Source: Paenibacillus sophorae (GTDB lineage Bacteria > Bacillota > Bacilli > Paenibacillales > Paenibacillaceae). Taken from it: a DNA stretch of 64,000 nucleotides. Below the pieces are notes generated by a model that worked only from the letters and a program-made list of their open reading frames with translations, was not told where the DNA came from and made no database searches. The DNA lies in NCBI RefSeq assembly GCF_018966525.1, contig NZ_CP076607.1, positions 4,030,001 through 4,094,000 of the forward strand, written 5' to 3'. The position numbers were made by a program, and so were the translations under genes. Below, in pieces: positions 43,004-51,968 of the stretch (the first letter of the stretch is position 1; every line of letters starts with the position of its first letter).

Positions 43004-45094
43004 TCACATTACCCTTTTGAAGAGCTTCTCCAGATCGTATGCTGAAAAAGAGATGACAATCGGTCTTCCGTGCGGGCAAGTATAAGGCTGCCGGCAGGCC
43101 GACAGCCGGGACAGCAGGCTCTCCACTTCCTGTTCGGTCAGCTTCTGGTTCGCCTTGATCGATGCTTTGCAGGAGCATAGAATGGATGATGCTTCCCGCA
43201 GCTTGGCGAGGTCGATGCTCTTTTCGCCCAGCACCCATTCCGCCATATCTTCAATAATCTCTTTCTCATCCCCTTTCGGGAACCAGTAGGGATGCGAACG
43301 CACCAGAAACGTCTGGCCGCCGAAAGGCTCCAAGTAGACGCCGGCCTGCTCGAACCACTGCAGGCGCTCGCCAAGCAGCTTGCTCTCCGCTGGAGTAAAC
43401 TCCAGCGTAATCGGCAGCAGCAGTTCCTGCGAGGCTTCCGCCGGGCGGCCGAATTTCTCGTAATAGTATTCGTAATTGATACGCTCGTGAGCAGCGTGCT
43501 GGTCGATCAAATACAGCCCTTCATCGTTCTGGGCAATAATGTAAGTGCCGTGATGTTGGCCGATATAAGTCAGCTCGGGAAATGGCGGCAGACCTGCAGT
43601 CTCGCTTCCGGCTGGAGCCCACAGCTCTTCGGTTCCCGGCAAGGTCTGGGCCGGACGGGAAGCCGCCCTGGAATCGGAGCGATATCCTCCTCCGTATGCC
43701 GCTCCGTCGCGCAGCTGAGACTGTGGAGCCGGGCGGTCTGGATAAACTGCATCCCGGCCTTTCCCGCGTGTCAAGGATGAACCGTCCGCTTCATAGGAAA
43801 CCGATGCCCGTGAGGCGGCAGGATCAGGGGCACTGGCCGCGCTTCCAGGGCTGAAATATGGACTCTCGTTGCGCCGGGCGCCCGCTTGTCCCGGACTGCT
43901 TCCAGGAACCATCCGCCCTTCGCGGTTACCCACAGATTCGCCCGCTCCCACTTTTGCAGTTAAACCAAGATTGTCCGGGCTTATCTTCGGCATTCCGTCC
44001 GCCGCTGCGGAATTCGGCGAAGCCTTCGGAAAGGCAAATTGCTCCTGAATGAAAGATGTGCTGCCCTTCGGCCCGATTGTTTCTCTGCCGGGGCGCGGAA
44101 TTAAGTTCTCGCCGAGCAGGACCTTGCGAATTTCCTGCTCCACGAACTGATACAGCTCAGTCTCCTTGCTGAAGCGGACCTCCAATTTCGCCGGGTGCAC
44201 GTTGACATCCACTAGCGAAGGGTGCATATCCAGCTTCAACACCAGCAGCGGATAGCGGTTAATCGGCAGCAGCGTGTGATAAGCGCGCATAATGGCAGCG
44301 TTCAGCCCATTGCTGCGAATATAACGCCCGCCCACAATCGTCGTGACCGCGTTCCGGTTGGACCGCGTCCATTCCGGGCGGCTGACAAGCCCTGAAATCC
44401 GGTAGTCCGGATCTTCCGCCAGCACAGGCAGCATGGCTTTCGCGGCCAAAGTGCCGTAGACGGCGGCAATGACCTGAAGAAGATCGCCGTTGCCCAGCGT
44501 ATGCAGCAGTTGGTTGCCGTTATGATGCAGTGTAAATGAAATACCTGGATGGGCGAGTGCCGTCCTGTACATGGCATCGGAGATATGGCCCAGTTCGGTC
44601 TGGATGCTCTTCATGTATTTCAATCTCGCCGGGGTATTGTAAAATAACTCCCTAACGTTCATCTCCGTTCCCCGGCTGTGGGCAGCATCTTCATTCACCG
44701 TTAATTTGCCGCCCTCAATTTCAAGCAGCCTTCCTTTGCCGTCGTCAGAGCTCGCGGTCAGCAAGGAAACTTTAGCCACGGCGGCGATACTGGGCAGTGC
44801 CTCCCCCCGGAAGCCAAGACTGGTAATCTGAAACAAATCTCGCCCGTTCGCAATTTTGCTCGTCGCATGGCGGTAAAAGGCGGTCTCGCAATCCTCCGCT
44901 TCAATGCCCGATCCGTTATCCTTGACCCGGATGCTCTGCAGCCCGCCTTCCTCTACAGCCACTTCGATCCGGGTACTGCCCGCGTCAATAGCGTTCTCAA
45001 CTAGCTCTTTCACCACCGAAGCCGGCCGCTCTACGACCTCCCCTGCGGCAATCTGGTTAGCGATATGCTCATCCAGCACATGGATTTTGGCCAT
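43004..45094 (-). CDS. mutL: DNA mismatch repair endonuclease MutL
   Basis: Links MutS to strand nicking. The GHKL ATPase has ELVENAIDAG, DNGSGIE and GFRGEALPSIA; the C-terminal half has the metal-binding endonuclease motif DQHAAHERINYE and CPHGRP, as in organisms without MutH. The 696 residues include a long, poorly conserved Ser/Pro/Ala-rich linker (about 340-500). GGAGGTG is seven bases before the ATG. mutS is 28 bp upstream in the same operon. Confidence 0.97.
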   Translation of the reverse strand: MAKIHVLDEHIANQIAAGEVVERPASVVKELVENAIDAGSTRIEVAVEEGGLQSIRVKDNGSGIEAEDCETAFYRHATSKIANGRDLFQITSLGFRGEALPSIAAVAKVSLLTASSDDGKGRLLEIEGGKLTVNEDAAHSRGTEMNVRELFYNTPARLKYMKSIQTELGHISDAMYRTALAHPGISFTLHHNGNQLLHTLGNGDLLQVIAAVYGTLAAKAMLPVLAEDPDYRISGLVSRPEWTRSNRNAVTTIVGGRYIRSNGLNAAIMRAYHTLLPINRYPLLVLKLDMHPSLVDVNVHPAKLEVRFSKETELYQFVEQEIRKVLLGENLIPRPGRETIGPKGSTSFIQEQFAFPKASPNSAAADGMPKISPDNLGLTAKVGAGESVGNREGRMVPGSSPGQAGARRNESPYFSPGSAASAPDPAASRASVSYEADGSSLTRGKGRDAVYPDRPAPQSQLRDGAAYGGGYRSDSRAASRPAQTLPGTEELWAPAGSETAGLPPFPELTYIGQHHGTYIIAQNDEGLYLIDQHAAHERINYEYYYEKFGRPAEASQELLLPITLEFTPAESKLLGERLQWFEQAGVYLEPFGGQTFLVRSHPYWFPKGDEKEIIEDMAEWVLGEKSIDLAKLREASSILCSCKASIKANQKLTEQEVESLLSRLSACRQPYTCPHGRPIVISFSAYDLEKLFKRVM

Positions 45095-45122
45095 TTACGT
45101 TCACCTCCGATTCGGTTAAGCT

Positions 45123-47984
45123 CTATTTCATTTTGATCTTCATCTTCAAGTCATTCAGCAATTGCATCGCCTGCAGCGGCGTCATGTTCATCAGATCCGC
45201 TCCGCTGACCGCAGCCATAATATCGTCGGCCATTGAATGGCCTTGATGACTTGCTGCCGCCTTGCGGCCGCGCCTCGGCTCTTCATCACCGAAGATGGAG
45301 AGCTGTACTACGCCGCTTTCTTCTTCCACGCGGTCGGCTAAATGCACTGCTGTCTCCCGGCGGGCGGCCTCGGAAACGCTGAGGTTGCCTTCCGGATGGG
45401 AGGAGACGTTCATACCGGGACGGGCTGCCGAGTAAACCTCTGATTCGGCAGCCGTCCCAAGAACGGTCTCACGGGCAGCTTCAGCTACACCGGCGGTTTC
45501 TCTAATGTCTACGGCCTTGGAACCTGCGGATGCCGGTTCGCCGCCGCCGCGAGCCTCGGGCCGGGAAACAGGTTCTGCAGGAGCATTAGCTGAAGAAGAA
45601 TGCTCGATATGCTGCAGCAGTCCGTAAGCGCGGTCGATGATGCTGCCGGGAAGCCCTGCAAGACGCGCACAGTAGATGCCATAGCTGCTGTCCGCTGCGC
45701 CGGGGATCAGCTTGCGCAGGAAGTTCACCTTATCACCGCTCTCCTGCACCGCCATAGAATAATTTCGGAGGCCGTTCAGGCTGTCCTCCAGATGAGCCAG
45801 CTCATGAAAATGCGTCGATACAAGCGCCTTGCAGCCGATATGGTGATGCACATATTCGATAACCGCCTGGGCTATGGCCATTCCCTCGCTTGTCGAGGTC
45901 CCCCGGCCCAGTTCATCAATAATAATCAGGCTGCGCGGCGTCGCTTTGTCGGTCATGAGCTGGATGTCGGCCATCTCGACCATAAAGGTGCTTTGGCCGC
46001 CGATCAGGTCGTCCGCCGCTCCAATTCGTGTAAAAATCCGGTCGATGACCGGGATTTCCGCCTTATCTGCCGGAACGAAGCATCCCACCTGCGCCATTAT
46101 GCAGATCAGGGCCACCTGGCGCATATAGGTGCTTTTTCCCGCCATATTCGGACCCGTTATCAATAAAATTCTGCCGTCGTCCTGTGTGAGACTGCTGCCG
46201 TTGGCGATAAAGGAAGCATCCTTCAGCACCGCTTCAACGACTGGATGGCGGCCGCCTTCAACCTTCAAGTCATAGCCTTCGGTCAGCGTCGGCTTCACGA
46301 AACGCTGCTCCGCGCTGACCGCCGCGAGACTCTGGTACACGTCGATTTCGGCCACTTTCTCCGCCAAACTTTGCAGTCTTGGAATCTGTGAGCTTAACCG
46401 CTCGCGCAGCTCGCTGAACAGGCTGTATTCGAGATCGGTCATTTTGTCCTGCGCTTCCAGAATCAGGGCTTCCTTCTCTTTCAATTCGGGAGTCACATAA
46501 CGCTCCGCATTGGCGAGCGTCTGCTTGCGCTCATACCGCCCCTCCGGCAGGGATGCCAGATTGGAACGGGTAATTTCGATATAGTAGCCAAAGACCTTGT
46601 TGTATCCGATCTTCAGTGACTTGATTCCCGTAGCCAAGCGCTCCTTTGCCTCAAGCTCGGCAATCCAGCGTTTGCCGCTGCTGCTTGCCTCTCTAAGCTC
46701 GTCCAGCCGGGCGTGGTAGCCGGGCCGAATCAGCCCGCCGTCGCGCACGGATACCGGCGGATCGTCGACAATAGCCCGTTCAATGTCCTCGTGAAGATCG
46801 GCACATTCGTCAATCCTCTCGCCGATTTCTCGCAGCGTGGACGAGCCCGAAGCCAGACACTGCTCCTTAAGCGCCGGGATCTGCGCCAGCGACAGCTTCA
46901 AGGCGTTCAGATCACGGCCGTTTGCGCTGCCGTACGCAACGCGTCCAGTGAGACGTTCCAGATCATAAATTCCTTTCAGGGCCAGGCGCAAATCCTCGCG
47001 GACGATGTACTGGTTATACAAATAGTCTACCGCCTCCAGACGCCGCTCGACCTTGGAGCGGTGCAGCAGCGGCTTGTCGATCCGCCGCCGCAGCAGCCGG
47101 GCGCCCATGGATGTCTCCGTGCGGTCGAGCAGCCAGAGCAGAGAGCCTTTCTTGGAGCGTTCACGCACGGTCTCGGTCAGCTCCAGATTACGCCGCGTGA
47201 AGGGATCCAGAATCATATAATTCCCTGGCTCATAGGAGGAGATCTGACTAAGCTGTCCCAGGGATCGCCGCTGCGTTTCGCTGAGGTAAGAGATCAGCAG
47301 CGCTAGGCACTCGGCCCGCTCACGCTCCAGCCGCGCCCAGGCCGCCTCACCGAACTGGCTACGCGCCAGCACTTCGTTCTTCTTCTCCCAGGGTGTATAG
47401 ACGACCGGCTTGTCTCCCGGAAGCGTTCCCGCCCGGACACTTTCAAGCAGCGTCCCGTCCCCGATAATTTCCGCCGGCTCATATAGGCCGATTTCACCGC
47501 GCAGCGTGTCCGCCCCCGTAGGCGAAGAGGTTACATACAGCTCTCCTGTCGTCAGATCGCAGGCGGCCAGCGCCGTCATTCCGGCAAGTTCGGTGACGCA
47601 GACCAAATAGTTATTACTTTTGTCGGCGAGCACTTTGCCTTCCATAACCGTACCCGGGGTCACTACCCGCACAATATCCCGGCGGACCATTCCCTTGGTT
47701 GTTGCGGGATCATCAAGCTGCTCGCAAATCGCGACTTTATATCCTTTTTCGATAAGACGCTGTATGTAGCCCTCGGCGGAATGGTAAGGGACCCCGCACA
47801 TCGGAATGCGCTCATTGCCCCCGCCTTCCCGGCCGGTCAGTGTAATTTCCAGTTCCTTGGAAGCCAGCAGGGCATCATCAAAAAACATTTCATAAAAATC
47901 GCCAAGCCGGAAAAAAAGGAAGGCATCCTTCGCCCCTTCCTTCACTTTCAAATATTGCTCGATCATCGGTGTATATTTTGCCAT
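45123..47984 (-). CDS. mutS: DNA mismatch repair protein MutS
   Basis: Recognises mismatches. Phe-X-Glu wedge is in LGDFYEMFFDDA (about 29-36), Walker A is GPNMAGKSTYMRQ, and Walker B is IIDELGRGTSTSEGM. The 953 residues exceed the usual 850-870 because of a divergent Ala/Ser/Glu/Arg-rich insertion at about 805-915, between the ATPase core and the C-terminal clamp-binding and tetramer region; MutS proteins vary here. RBS GGAGG is six bases before the ATG. Confidence 0.97.
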   Translation of the reverse strand: MAKYTPMIEQYLKVKEGAKDAFLFFRLGDFYEMFFDDALLASKELEITLTGREGGGNERIPMCGVPYHSAEGYIQRLIEKGYKVAICEQLDDPATTKGMVRRDIVRVVTPGTVMEGKVLADKSNNYLVCVTELAGMTALAACDLTTGELYVTSSPTGADTLRGEIGLYEPAEIIGDGTLLESVRAGTLPGDKPVVYTPWEKKNEVLARSQFGEAAWARLERERAECLALLISYLSETQRRSLGQLSQISSYEPGNYMILDPFTRRNLELTETVRERSKKGSLLWLLDRTETSMGARLLRRRIDKPLLHRSKVERRLEAVDYLYNQYIVREDLRLALKGIYDLERLTGRVAYGSANGRDLNALKLSLAQIPALKEQCLASGSSTLREIGERIDECADLHEDIERAIVDDPPVSVRDGGLIRPGYHARLDELREASSSGKRWIAELEAKERLATGIKSLKIGYNKVFGYYIEITRSNLASLPEGRYERKQTLANAERYVTPELKEKEALILEAQDKMTDLEYSLFSELRERLSSQIPRLQSLAEKVAEIDVYQSLAAVSAEQRFVKPTLTEGYDLKVEGGRHPVVEAVLKDASFIANGSSLTQDDGRILLITGPNMAGKSTYMRQVALICIMAQVGCFVPADKAEIPVIDRIFTRIGAADDLIGGQSTFMVEMADIQLMTDKATPRSLIIIDELGRGTSTSEGMAIAQAVIEYVHHHIGCKALVSTHFHELAHLEDSLNGLRNYSMAVQESGDKVNFLRKLIPGAADSSYGIYCARLAGLPGSIIDRAYGLLQHIEHSSSANAPAEPVSRPEARGGGEPASAGSKAVDIRETAGVAEAARETVLGTAAESEVYSAARPGMNVSSHPEGNLSVSEAARRETAVHLADRVEEESGVVQLSIFGDEEPRRGRKAAASHQGHSMADDIMAAVSGADLMNMTPLQAMQLLNDLKMKIKMK

Positions 47985-48306
47985 CGTAAACCTCCAGGCC
48001 TTATCATGCTTATCCTCTATTATACCAGAAACCGTCCCGCTAAGCTTAAGCGGATAGACAGTTTGAACGGGGCGTAACGGTACTAGGTTCTTGCTGCTTT
48101 ACTAAGGAAAGAAATAGACTCAGACGAGAAAATATTGATCCCTTGACCATTCACGCCGCGCTGCATCATATGGACGAAACCCTGCCACCACAGTGAAATT
48201 CGGCGCGCAAAGTATCTTAACATAATCGAAAGAGTTCGCATAGAGCCTGATGCACACCGCTCATCCGGATTCACAGCCGCTGGACGGCATAGAAAAAAGC
48301 GCCGGT
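47985..48306. other. Gap between the amidoligase and mutS
   Basis: It holds the mutS promoter candidate, an imperfect palindrome around AAGCTTA at 48035-48051, and the amidoligase terminator. An open frame here lacks a ribosome-binding site and overlaps the amidoligase end, so I do not call it a gene. Confidence 0.6.
48019..48047 (-). promoter_or_regulatory. Candidate promoter of mutSL
   Basis: Minus-strand TGGTATAAT is an extended -10 (TATAAT at 48019-48024). The -35 region 17-18 nt upstream is poor, and it overlaps the CCGCT...AGCGG palindrome. Confidence 0.5.
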
Positions 48307-48316
48307 TCAGGGCGCT
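48292..48316 (-). terminator. Terminator overlapping the amidoligase stop codon
   Basis: Minus-strand AGCGCC / GGCGCT stem whose loop contains the TGA stop, followed by six T. Confidence 0.85.
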
Positions 48317-49686
48317 TGTTCTCCGCACCATAACCGGCGGACATTACGGGTTTCGTCCCAGCTCCGGCCCGCGTCGATATGGCGCAGCAGCGGCTCGATG
48401 GCATCCGCCGCCGCAGCGTAGCCGGCCAGCGCCCGGAGCTGCGCCTTCAGCGGCGCGAACGCGGCGCGCAGCGGCGGCTTGTCGCCGCTGTAATACGCGG
48501 CGTGAAGGTCCTCGCGGTCAAGCGGGCGCAGCGGCAGATCCTCGTAATGGCTCACGATAAGGTGAGCCAGCGTGACCGCGCCCCGGGCGACGACCGGGGA
48601 CACGAGGAAGCTCGGCAGGGTCCGGTACTCGAAGCCGCCATGCGGCTGGAGCCGGAAATCGCCGAGCACGCCGTAACGGGGGCGCCGGCCTCCGGCCCGG
48701 GCGTCCTCCAGCAGCGCGATGGGCAGCGCGAGGTAGTTGTCGAGCGCGCGCAGCAGCGGCGCCGTCAGCGTGACGCCGCTGAAGTGCAAATGCCCGCCGA
48801 GGGCCCAGCCCCTCAGCGGCATGCCGCCCGCCCGCCAGCTTATGCTGCGGTCGGCAATGAGCCGGTCCGCCTCCATGGCGGCGGACCTCAGCTGCGCCAG
48901 CAGCGCGCGCGGTTCCCCGCGCGGCCGGGGGCGCAGCTCCGCCACCGGGAACGCGCCGCGCGTTCCCGGTGGTCCGGCGTCGCAGCCGGCGACGCCGTCC
49001 GCGGGCAGGTACCGCGACGCAGGCACGACGCGGCCGGTGGAATCCCGGAGCAGGAGGAACTCCGGGTCCATGCCCATGACGAGGTCCGGCCGCCCGGGCC
49101 GTTCCCTCTTTAGTGCTCGCTGCAGCGCAGCCTCCGCCGAGCGGTAAGGCTCCGGAATCACACCGCTGGATGTAGATTCCAGCGGCATGATTCCCTCCAC
49201 CGTATACCGCCGCTCTCCCTGGGCAGCAAGCAGCACCTCTCCGCTGTCAAGCCCCAGACAGTACAGCGCTTTGGCCGCAAGTCTGCCCAGCCGCTTCGGC
49301 AGACTTCCCCGCTCAAGAAAGGGAAGCCGGGCGTATTCAGCAGGGCCTTCTGCACTCACGCGGTCCGAAGAGGAGCGCGGGCGTGGCCGGGCCGTGAGCG
49401 CCGCCGCCGCGGACTTCATTCCCCGCCCCGCGCCCAAGGGCGTGATTTCCAGCGGAGTCAGATTGTAGACCTTGACCAGGTAGCGCTGGCGGTAATGCTC
49501 CTTCGCCGAAGCCGCCGTCCCGGACACGCCTCGGCCCAGTATTCCTGTCTCTGTGGGCCGGTTGCCGGCAGCCGTGGACAGGGTTCCCCCTCCGAAGACA
49601 AGGGAAGCCGCAATTCCGCTGCGCCGAAGCCGCCGCTCTCTGCCTTCGGGCGTCAAAGCATGATATACATCGGACCCATCGTTCAT
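48307..49686 (-). CDS. Phage phiEco32-type COOH-NH2 amidoligase domain protein
   Basis: Predicted ATP-dependent ligase joining a carboxyl to an amino group. The C-terminal half (about 200-430) resembles the glutamine-synthetase-like amidoligases first noted in phage phiEco32: MGMDPEFLLLRDS, ELRPRPRGEP, WALGGHLHFSG, and FEYRTLPSFLVSP. The N-terminal 190 residues are unrecognised. I start at MNDGSDVYH (49686), six bases after GGGAGGG, rather than further up where the frame crosses the cotE terminator. The gene is far richer in G+C than its neighbours. Location beside cotE suggests a sporulation or coat role, which is inference. Confidence 0.78.
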   Translation of the reverse strand: MNDGSDVYHALTPEGRERRLRRSGIAASLVFGGGTLSTAAGNRPTETGILGRGVSGTAASAKEHYRQRYLVKVYNLTPLEITPLGAGRGMKSAAAALTARPRPRSSSDRVSAEGPAEYARLPFLERGSLPKRLGRLAAKALYCLGLDSGEVLLAAQGERRYTVEGIMPLESTSSGVIPEPYRSAEAALQRALKRERPGRPDLVMGMDPEFLLLRDSTGRVVPASRYLPADGVAGCDAGPPGTRGAFPVAELRPRPRGEPRALLAQLRSAAMEADRLIADRSISWRAGGMPLRGWALGGHLHFSGVTLTAPLLRALDNYLALPIALLEDARAGGRRPRYGVLGDFRLQPHGGFEYRTLPSFLVSPVVARGAVTLAHLIVSHYEDLPLRPLDREDLHAAYYSGDKPPLRAAFAPLKAQLRALAGYAAAADAIEPLLRHIDAGRSWDETRNVRRLWCGEQAP

Positions 49687-49777
49687 ATTCAACCCTCCCG
49701 AAGCGCAAGGTTCATATCCATCCATTTTACGGCCGGGCTGCGGCAGTCCATACGGAAGGCGCCTCCCCCACCTGCCT

Positions 49778-49811
49778 AAAAAAAAGCAAAAAAAGGAGGG
49801 CATCCGCCCTC
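49778..49811 (-). terminator. Rho-independent terminator after cotE
   Basis: Minus-strand GAGGGC / GCCCTC stem with a four-base loop followed by seven T, then GC and eight T. It lies 110 bp past the cotE stop. Confidence 0.9.
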
Positions 49812-49921
49812 TACGCCGCCGCCCCCGGTACATATAATGGACTATATCCGATTTTGGTTTCGGCCCACCGGTCTCACGGTCCGGTGAAGCCACCCTCTAC
49901 CCTGGCGGCGGCGCACCGTCC

Positions 49922-50479
49922 TTACAGTTCATCATCCAGCGCGTCGGGATCGAGGTCCTCGTAATCGAAGCCCTCAGCTTCAAAGTCGTAATCCTTGTCT
50001 TCGGGGTCGCTATCCTGGTCGCTGACATATACGCGGAGCTTGGTTTCAGCCACCAGCTCCGCCTCGAACTCGCGTTCGACCCGGATTGTTACGCTGCCCC
50101 CGCCCGAAGTTACCCCCGCTTCCACACAGTTCGGCTCCTGCGTTGCCTCCGCAGAAACCTCTATGGTGGAAGCCCGGTGCTTCGGGTCGAGGTACGAGAG
50201 CGAAATCGGCTCCACATAGGAAACCGTTTCTTTCGCCACCTCGGTTTGCTTGTTCTTGTCGTACGAGTACCAGATGTTGATATCGTAAGTACCGATTACC
50301 TCAATTCCGTTTCCGGCGGCAACCGCTTCGTATTGGTGGTTGATGATCCAAGCCCCCAAAATACTAGTCGGATGATGTGGCGGAGTCACGGTATGGGTTA
50401 CGGTGGAGAACTTACGACCCTTGCCGCAAATTGCTTTCGTAATGATCTCCCTTGTTTGGCGTTTATGGCCTAATGACAT
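49922..50479 (-). CDS. cotE: Outer spore coat morphogenetic protein CotE
   Basis: Needed for assembly of the outer spore coat. The 185 residues match CotE: REIITKAICGKGRKFSTVTH, HHPTSILGAWIINHQYEA, TYDINIWYSYDKNKQTEV and REFEAELVAETKLRV. The ATG at 50479 is chosen because GGAGGAGG lies seven bases upstream. The acidic C-terminal tail (about 150-185, rich in Asp and Glu) is where CotE binds other coat proteins in Bacillus. Adjacent to mutS in many Bacillales, here with an amidoligase gene in between. Confidence 0.95.
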   Translation of the reverse strand: MSLGHKRQTREIITKAICGKGRKFSTVTHTVTPPHHPTSILGAWIINHQYEAVAAGNGIEVIGTYDINIWYSYDKNKQTEVAKETVSYVEPISLSYLDPKHRASTIEVSAEATQEPNCVEAGVTSGGGSVTIRVEREFEAELVAETKLRVYVSDQDSDPEDKDYDFEAEGFDYEDLDPDALDDEL

Positions 50480-50513
50480 CTTTGAACCTCCTCCATACAA
50501 TCATTCACTATCA

Positions 50514-50545
50514 AGTGTATGCAGGGCAAAGGCCCAGGGTGACAA
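50514..50545 (-). promoter_or_regulatory. Candidate mother-cell (sigma-E/sigma-K) promoter of cotE
   Basis: Minus-strand CATACACT (50514-50521) fits the sigma-E -10 CATACANT, and CATA-N3-T is also compatible with sigma-K. A CACC 16 nt upstream could be the sigma-K -35. The -35 for sigma-E is poor. In B. subtilis cotE has both promoter types. Confidence 0.4.
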
Positions 50546-50621
50546 CTATTTTTGGATAAGTTGACGATTTTGATAAATGAGCGCATACTCCCGTTTTCGG
50601 CGTTTTTCTCATGTTTTAGAC

Positions 50622-50668
50622 CAAAAAAGAGACGACTGCCTCCCATATGGGAAAGCAAAGCCGTCTCT
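50622..50668 (-). terminator. Terminator after the DUF939-like gene
   Basis: AGAGACG / CGTCTCT stem with an inner CCCATATGGG palindrome; six T follow on the minus strand and TTTCGTTTTTT on the plus strand, so it may work in both directions. Confidence 0.8.
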
Positions 50669-50714
50669 TTCGTTTTTTCAGAAAATAGAAAATAAAGGAT
50701 AGTGAAAGCGTCCC

Positions 50715-51707
50715 CTACCGTCTTCCCGCTACCGAATCCCGATGAGGCATCTGCTGTCCGGCGACGATTGGCGCTTTGTACTGCTTGGCAATCTTAAGAT
50801 ACAGCGTAAGCTCCCGGCAGAGCTGGAGAATGGCTGAGCGGACCTCAAATTCCACGCGCGTCGAAGGCAGCTTCATTTCCCGGAACTGCTGCTCCAGCGA
50901 GTTCAGGAGCTTCTCCGTTCTTCCCGTGTACTCTTCATTCAGCACATCGCTGCTCAATTGCTCGAACAGTTCGGCTACCATTTCACCATGGGGCAAATGA
51001 TGATAGACATGGGACAGAAGCTGAATCATATTCTGAATCGATTCCAGCTGCTCCTTGCGCATGTAAAAATAAACGTTCCACGCTTCGTCCGGATGAATGA
51101 CGCTGTTCTCCATTTCCCTTGCCGCAGCCGTCAGGCCGCGCTGAACCGCGCTGCCCGCCTGGATCAGCTCCTTGCCGTCCCATACATACAGCGGATCATG
51201 AAGCGTACTTGAAATTTGCTTGAAAATAATGGAGAAGAGCCCGTCCACCTCCCGGCGTATCCCGTACATCATTTCACTGCTTTTTGGCATGTAAATCAGA
51301 TTGACCAATCCGGCGGACCCGAGCCCGATCGCAAGCAATTCCACCTGCTGGATCAGTACATCCAGGTTTAGCTCGGCTTGTCCGAACACGCGGAAGACGA
51401 TAACCGAACTAGTAACGATTCCTTCTCTAAAGCCTGCGCGGACGATCAGCGGGAAGCTGAACAGAACGAAGAGCCCAAGCACCCAGTAATGGAAGTCGAA
51501 AATCATGAACAGTACCCAACCTACCAAGAGACCGACCAGTGAGGCGAAAAAGCGTGCCGTGATCGTCTTTACGCTTCTTTTCCGGGTAACCTCCACACCC
51601 AGAATGGCCAGCAGTCCGGCGCCCTGCGCATTCGGAATACCCGCCGCCGCGGCCAATAAAACAGACAGCAGCGTCGCCGCCGCCGTCTTAACAACGCGAA
51701 ACCCCAT
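50715..51707 (-). CDS. Aromatic-acid-exporter-family membrane protein (FUSC/DUF939-like)
   Basis: 330 residues with an N-terminal membrane half (about four to five helices within 1-140, including LLAILGVEVTRKRSVKTI and VGLLVGWVLFMIF) and a C-terminal cytoplasmic helical half (REVDGLFSIIFKQISS to the end). This matches the half-size FUSC-type exporters that are thought to dimerise; substrates are proposed to be aromatic acids, but none is shown here. GGGG lies upstream of the ATG. No partner gene. Confidence 0.78.
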   Translation of the reverse strand: MGFRVVKTAAATLLSVLLAAAAGIPNAQGAGLLAILGVEVTRKRSVKTITARFFASLVGLLVGWVLFMIFDFHYWVLGLFVLFSFPLIVRAGFREGIVTSSVIVFRVFGQAELNLDVLIQQVELLAIGLGSAGLVNLIYMPKSSEMMYGIRREVDGLFSIIFKQISSTLHDPLYVWDGKELIQAGSAVQRGLTAAAREMENSVIHPDEAWNVYFYMRKEQLESIQNMIQLLSHVYHHLPHGEMVAELFEQLSSDVLNEEYTGRTEKLLNSLEQQFREMKLPSTRVEFEVRSAILQLCRELTLYLKIAKQYKAPIVAGQQMPHRDSVAGRR

Positions 51708-51732
51708 GAAATTACCCCGCTTTAATAGTTAT

Positions 51733-51836
51733 GCTAAGAAGAAACGGCTACGCCGTCCTCTGGAAGAGGATGGCATCCGTTTCTCGTCAAAATATAAGGC
51801 CCAGGATAAGTTCTGAAGCTTATACTGTCTTATATT
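51733..51836 (+). repeat. Structured repeat element, copy 2
   Basis: Plus-strand copy of the element in the hflX leader. It starts GCTAAGAAGAAACGGCTACGCC (24 of 25 bases shared with copy 1), forms AGAAACGG / CCGTTTCT with an inner GCCGTCCTC / GAGGATGGC stem, then AATATAAG / CTTATATT. The loop between is 37 nt shorter than in copy 1. Both flanking genes run on the minus strand, so the element is antisense to any transcript of them; a further short inverted repeat (GAAGCAA/TTGCTTC) follows at 51838-51855. Confidence 0.7.
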
Positions 51837-51968
51837 TGAAGCAAAACTTGCTTCGATTCTCAGGTATGACCCCACCGCTTTCGCCGCACCTGATTCGAAC
51901 GCTTAAAGTTTGCTGATAAATTTCATGGTACTTGATTTTCTGAAAACACACAATACTATCAGGGCGCC

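Noticed and set aside
48083..48331. Frame between mutS and the amidoligase
   Set aside because: No Shine-Dalgarno, overlaps the amidoligase end and its terminator.
48379..49113. 244-codon plus-strand frame opposite the amidoligase
   Set aside because: High G+C removes stop codons and makes long empty frames; amino-acid composition is Arg/Gln/Gly-rich with no pattern.
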